Part shown: positions 61,519 through 64,000 of the stretch, one piece after another
Layout of the letters: every line of letters starts with the position of its first letter
Position numbering within the stretch: position 1 is the stretch's first letter
Source: Stigmatella aurantiaca
GTDB taxonomy: Bacteria; Myxococcota; Myxococcia; Myxococcales; Myxococcaceae
Direction: 5' to 3'
Assembly (NCBI RefSeq): GCF_900109545.1
Contig: NZ_FOAP01000004.1
Coordinates: forward strand, 400,219 to 464,218
DNA length: 64,000 bases
Position numbers and translations under genes: made by a program
Notes under the pieces: generated by a model
Seen by the model: only the letters and a program-made list of their open reading frames with translations
Database searches by the model: none
What the model was told of the DNA's origin: nothing

Positions 61519-63030
61519 TCAGGCCTGGCTCTTCGGGAGCATGACGGTGCCCGGATTCTCGATGGCGGCGAGCGCAGCGCGCCGCAGGTAGTGGCCGGGA
61601 TCCTCACCGCGCAGGCGGGCCGTCTCGATGAGGGAGTAGAAGAGAGCGGCCACCTCGGTGCCCCGCTTCGACTTGCTGCCGTAGTGGTTCTTGCGGCCCA
61701 TCACCATGTCGCGCATTTGCCGCTCCACATGGTTGTTGTCGATGGGCACCACCGGATTGCTCAAGTAGACGGACAGCCCGTCCCACAGCTTCAGCATGTA
61801 CTCCAGGGCCTTGCGGAACGCGCTGCCGGGGGCGGCTCGCTGGGCCAGGGCCCACTGGCGGATGCGCTCCGCCACGGGCACAGACTGCTGCTGACGCACG
61901 GCAAGTCGCTGCGCGAGCGCGGCCTGGCGCTCCTCTCCCGTCAGGGCGTACCAGCCTGGCAGGTCCGCCTCAATGGCATACAATTGGCCGATGAGCCGCA
62001 GCACCTCTTCGCAAGCAGGCGCGAACTGCTTGGCCTCGAAAAACTTTCTGCGGACGTGGGCCCAACAGAAAGCCAGCGTGGCGGGCGCAGGCCCGTCCGC
62101 GCCAGACTTCGTCGCTGTCTGGTACGCTGCGTACCCGTCCACCAGGACGACTCCCTCGTAGTCACCCAGTATCGCTCGGGCCGTCGCCGCGGAGCGACTG
62201 GGCAGAATGCGGTGGAAGACCGTGTCCGGCGAGGCCACCGTCCACGCGTACCATTTGGTACCGGGGCCCTTGTCCAACAGCAGCCAATACGTCTCATCCG
62301 CGTGGATGAGCGGCGAAGAGAAGACTTCAGCCAGCAGCGCCTCGTAGGACTTCTGCAGGTGGCCGGCCAGCGTGTCGAGCTGGTCCCAAAGCGTCTGTGC
62401 CTCCACCCCCAGGCCCTCGCGTCCGTAGAGCCTCTCCTGCCGAGCCAGCGGCAGGTGGAAGCCATACTTCATGAGGGCCACGTAGACGGCGAACTCCAGC
62501 GAGTAGCGGCCACCAGGGATGAGACGCGGCGGCGCGGGGGCCGTCACCGGCGCGCAACCCTGCTGGCAGCGGTACTTCTGCCGACGCACACGACGAAGCA
62601 CGAAGCTTCGCTCGACGACGGTGATTTCCTCGCAGTCCTCCGTCTGCCCCTCCCACGTCCGCAGACCGCTGCCGCACAGGCCGCAGACGCGGTCGGCCTC
62701 GTCCAGCGGCAGCAGCACCTCCTGTACCTTCAGCTCGGGCTGGGCCGTGGGGCCGTGGCCGCGCTGCGGCTTGGCACGAGGAGGCTTCGGAGGCCTGTCA
62801 CCCCGCTTCTCGCTGGAGGCGCCGAAGAGCCGCTTCTGCAGCAGAGCCAGTTGCTCCTTGAGCCCCTCGAGCTCCAACTGAAGCCGTGCCTGGGCGTCCT
62901 CGCCCTTGAGCCGGGCATTCTCCGCGACGAGGGCTTCGAGGCGCTGGTGCAACCGGGCGTTCTCCGCCTCCAGCAGCGCCGCCACCTGCTTGGCCGTCTC
63001 CAAGTCTCGCAGCTGCTCGACGCGCGTCAT
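61519..63030 (-). CDS. tnpC: IS66 transposase TnpC
   Basis: The 503-residue DDE transposase of the element. It has an N-terminal leucine-zipper-like coiled coil (about 1-75), a zinc-binding segment (CGLCGSGL, then YRCQQGC), a catalytic core with IHADETYW (first D), VVLVDGYAAY (second D), an FCWAHVRRKF segment and IDNNHVERQMR (catalytic E), then the C-terminal IS66 domain (NHYGSKSKRGTEVAALFYSLIETARL). ATG 63030 is preferred; ATG 63057 adds nine residues. It is 16 bp after the tnpB stop. Full length for the family. Confidence 0.95.
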   Translation of the reverse strand: MTRVEQLRDLETAKQVAALLEAENARLHQRLEALVAENARLKGEDAQARLQLELEGLKEQLALLQKRLFGASSEKRGDRPPKPPRAKPQRGHGPTAQPELKVQEVLLPLDEADRVCGLCGSGLRTWEGQTEDCEEITVVERSFVLRRVRRQKYRCQQGCAPVTAPAPPRLIPGGRYSLEFAVYVALMKYGFHLPLARQERLYGREGLGVEAQTLWDQLDTLAGHLQKSYEALLAEVFSSPLIHADETYWLLLDKGPGTKWYAWTVASPDTVFHRILPSRSAATARAILGDYEGVVLVDGYAAYQTATKSGADGPAPATLAFCWAHVRRKFFEAKQFAPACEEVLRLIGQLYAIEADLPGWYALTGEERQAALAQRLAVRQQQSVPVAERIRQWALAQRAAPGSAFRKALEYMLKLWDGLSVYLSNPVVPIDNNHVERQMRDMVMGRKNHYGSKSKRGTEVAALFYSLIETARLRGEDPGHYLRRAALAAIENPGTVMLPKSQA

Positions 63031-63046
63031 GACTACCTGCTGGGTG

Positions 63047-63427
63047 CTACAAAGCACTGCCTACCGCAAGGACTTTCTCGTCCACCACGGGAGGCGATAG
63101 CTTCCACCGCCCCGCCAACTCGCAGCCTTCCAGGAAGAGCGACAGCTCCGTCACCGTCAACTCCACCGCCTGCGCGCCCTCCTCGCACCAAGGCCGGGCG
63201 AATCGCCCCTGAAAGAGCCTCTTGGTGAGAAGCACCAGGCCCGTGCCATCGAAATGCAGCACCTTGGCCCGACGTCGGCTGCGGCCGACGAAGAGGAAGA
63301 CATCGCCCTTGAGAAGCTGCCGTCCCAGCTGCTGCTCGACGAGGGCGCTCAATCCATCGAAGCCCTTGCGCATGTCCACCGGGGCCGCGTACGCGAAGAC
63401 GCGCACCGCGCGCGTAAGCGTCAGCAC
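63047..63427 (-). CDS. tnpB: IS66 accessory protein TnpB
   Basis: A 126-residue protein of the IS66 Orf2 family, needed with TnpA for efficient transposition. It shows the hallmark VDMRKGFDGLSALVE, GDVFLFVGRSRRRAKVLHFDGTG and LLTKRL segments. The start is GTG 63427, which overlaps the tnpA stop in the arrangement GTGCTGA, a typical coupling point in IS66 elements. The C-terminus is Glu/Leu-rich and normal for the family. Confidence 0.93.
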   Translation of the reverse strand: MLTLTRAVRVFAYAAPVDMRKGFDGLSALVEQQLGRQLLKGDVFLFVGRSRRRAKVLHFDGTGLVLLTKRLFQGRFARPWCEEGAQAVELTVTELSLFLEGCELAGRWKLSPPVVDEKVLAVGSAL

Positions 63428-63825
63428 CCCAGCTTCCCCCAAAGCTTTGCGGCGCTCTCTACGCTGAGGCCCTCGACTCGCCAGCCGCTGGGCGCTACCA
63501 GCGCCACCTGCTGCAACTCCACAGCTGCGACTGCGGCCGGACGCGCGCTGACGCGCACCGGCACCAGGGCCGCGCTCTTCTCGCCGGGCTTCGGACGGCG
63601 GTGCCCAGCAGGGCGTCCCTTGCGCCACTCGTAGAGTGTCGGCCCTGACACGCCCAGCTTCTGCGCTGCGTCCGTCACCGTCCCACCCGCCGCCACGGTG
63701 TGCTCGGCGTAGCGCACCGCGAAGGCGCGCAGCGCCTCAGGGAAGGGCAACGAGCCGCTGCGCCGCCCGGCCTTCAATCGCTGTGCTTCCTGACGGAACT
63801 GCTCCAACTCCTTTTCCAGCTCCAT
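63421..63825 (-). CDS. tnpA: IS66 accessory protein TnpA
   Basis: A 134-residue protein of the IS66 Orf1 family with a helix-turn-helix (about 28-68: FAVRYAEHTVAAGGTVTDAAQKLG, then VSGPTLYEWRKG) that probably binds the element ends. The C-terminal half is beta-rich (VPVRVSARPA, VEGLSVESAAKLWGKL). ATG 63825 lies behind AGGAGG at good spacing. It overlaps tnpB by the stop/start junction. Confidence 0.9.
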   Translation of the reverse strand: MELEKELEQFRQEAQRLKAGRRSGSLPFPEALRAFAVRYAEHTVAAGGTVTDAAQKLGVSGPTLYEWRKGRPAGHRRPKPGEKSAALVPVRVSARPAAVAAVELQQVALVAPSGWRVEGLSVESAAKLWGKLGC

Positions 63826-63882
63826 GAACCACCTCCTGGCATGTGGCCAACGGAGGTCTCACGAGATGCCGGAGCCTGTCGC

Positions 63883-63904
63883 GACGGGGCACGGCGAACA
63901 CTTA
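63883..63904 (-). repeat. IS66 terminal inverted repeat, right (5' side of tnpA)
   Basis: The 22 bp from GACGGGGCACGG to AACACTTA are the exact reverse complement of 61452-61473. The remaining 96 bp to the window end show no gene or repeat that I can identify. Confidence 0.95.
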
Positions 63905-64000
63905 ACACTACTGCGTTACGGGTAAGAATGAGGAGGGAGCGAGCAGCCGAAGGCTGAGCGAGTTGGCCGTTATTGCGTTGTCCGTCCGGCGTCCTACCCA

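Larger units (their letters stand above)
61451..63905 (-). mobile_element. Intact IS66-family insertion sequence, about 2.45 kb
   Basis: The three IS66 genes tnpA, tnpB and tnpC run in order on the minus strand between perfect 22-bp inverted repeats (61452-61473 and 63883-63904). The left end begins GTAAGTG, like most IS66 ends; the right end reads TTAAGTG. No 8-bp target duplication is visible next to the ends (aaggcttc on the left, actactgc on the right). All three frames are uninterrupted, so the element may be active or only recently inserted. Confidence 0.92.

Overview
The window is a high-GC chromosomal segment that looks like a myxobacterium (Myxococcota, probably the Cystobacterineae: Stigmatella, Archangium or Cystobacter type). 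The reasons are its base composition, many lipoproteins and secreted hydrolases, class III adenylate cyclases joined to TPR or ATPase modules, a histone H1-like protein, a LipA/E2/LipB lipoylation cluster and predation-type enzymes (alpha-1,3-glucanase, depolymerase, lipase). This assignment is an inference; the window contains no rRNA marker.

Layout. 1-1.7 kb: the 3' end of a histidine operon (hisB end, hisF, hisIE) with overlapping start/stop codons. 1.8-3.4 kb: a small multidrug resistance transporter and a membrane acyltransferase. 3.9-7.6 kb: a three-gene operon of HD-like protein, Trm112/SAM methyltransferase and YcaO-family cyclodehydratase, with no recognisable precursor peptide next to it. 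This is the best candidate in the window for an undescribed modification system. 7.6-20.5 kb: a membrane-anchored Cys-rich protein, then lpdA (E3), an M19-type metallo-dipeptidase lipoprotein, lipA, a 2-oxoacid dehydrogenase E2, a TPR/ClpX-zinc-finger/ATPase protein and a lipB-Nudix fusion, followed by an MBL hydrolase, ribA and moeA on the other strand. 20.6-24.9 kb: a histone H1-tail/chagasin-like protein and RNase R with a long basic tail. 24.9-36.8 kb: a protein with an NGLSA pentapeptide repeat, a cyclase-ATPase-TPR signalling protein, a NYN protein, mutS2, a TPR protein, a second class III cyclase, a NamZ-type muramidase, a degenerate phosphoesterase and nadD. 36.8-44.7 kb: a 1014-residue lipoprotein joining a zinc metalloprotease, a beta-propeller and a predicted outer-membrane barrel, then an unknown protein, a multi-PAS histidine kinase and a TIP30-like oxidoreductase. 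44.8-60.4 kb is more accessory: ASCH protein, PHB-depolymerase-like esterase, MHS transporter, transporter remnant, GH87 glucanase, FKBP isomerase, lipase with three Cys-rich repeats, AlkX/YcaQ-type DNA glycosylase, GH43-like glycosidase, DUF3052-like protein, haem-motif lipoprotein and AlkC glycosylase. 60.7-63.9 kb: a broken IS66-family transposase with a visible internal inversion, cut by an intact 2.45-kb IS66 element with 22-bp perfect inverted repeats.

How the genes work together. hisB/F/IE are consecutive histidine pathway steps. LipB loads octanoate, LipA inserts sulfur, the lipoyl domain of E2 is the substrate and LpdA reoxidises it. The secreted GH87 enzyme, depolymerase, lipase and M19 hydrolase fit a predatory or saprophytic life. 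AlkX and AlkC are two alkylation-repair glycosylases within 5 kb. I saw no tRNA, rRNA or CRISPR array. Long antisense open frames are a by-product of high GC and are left out.
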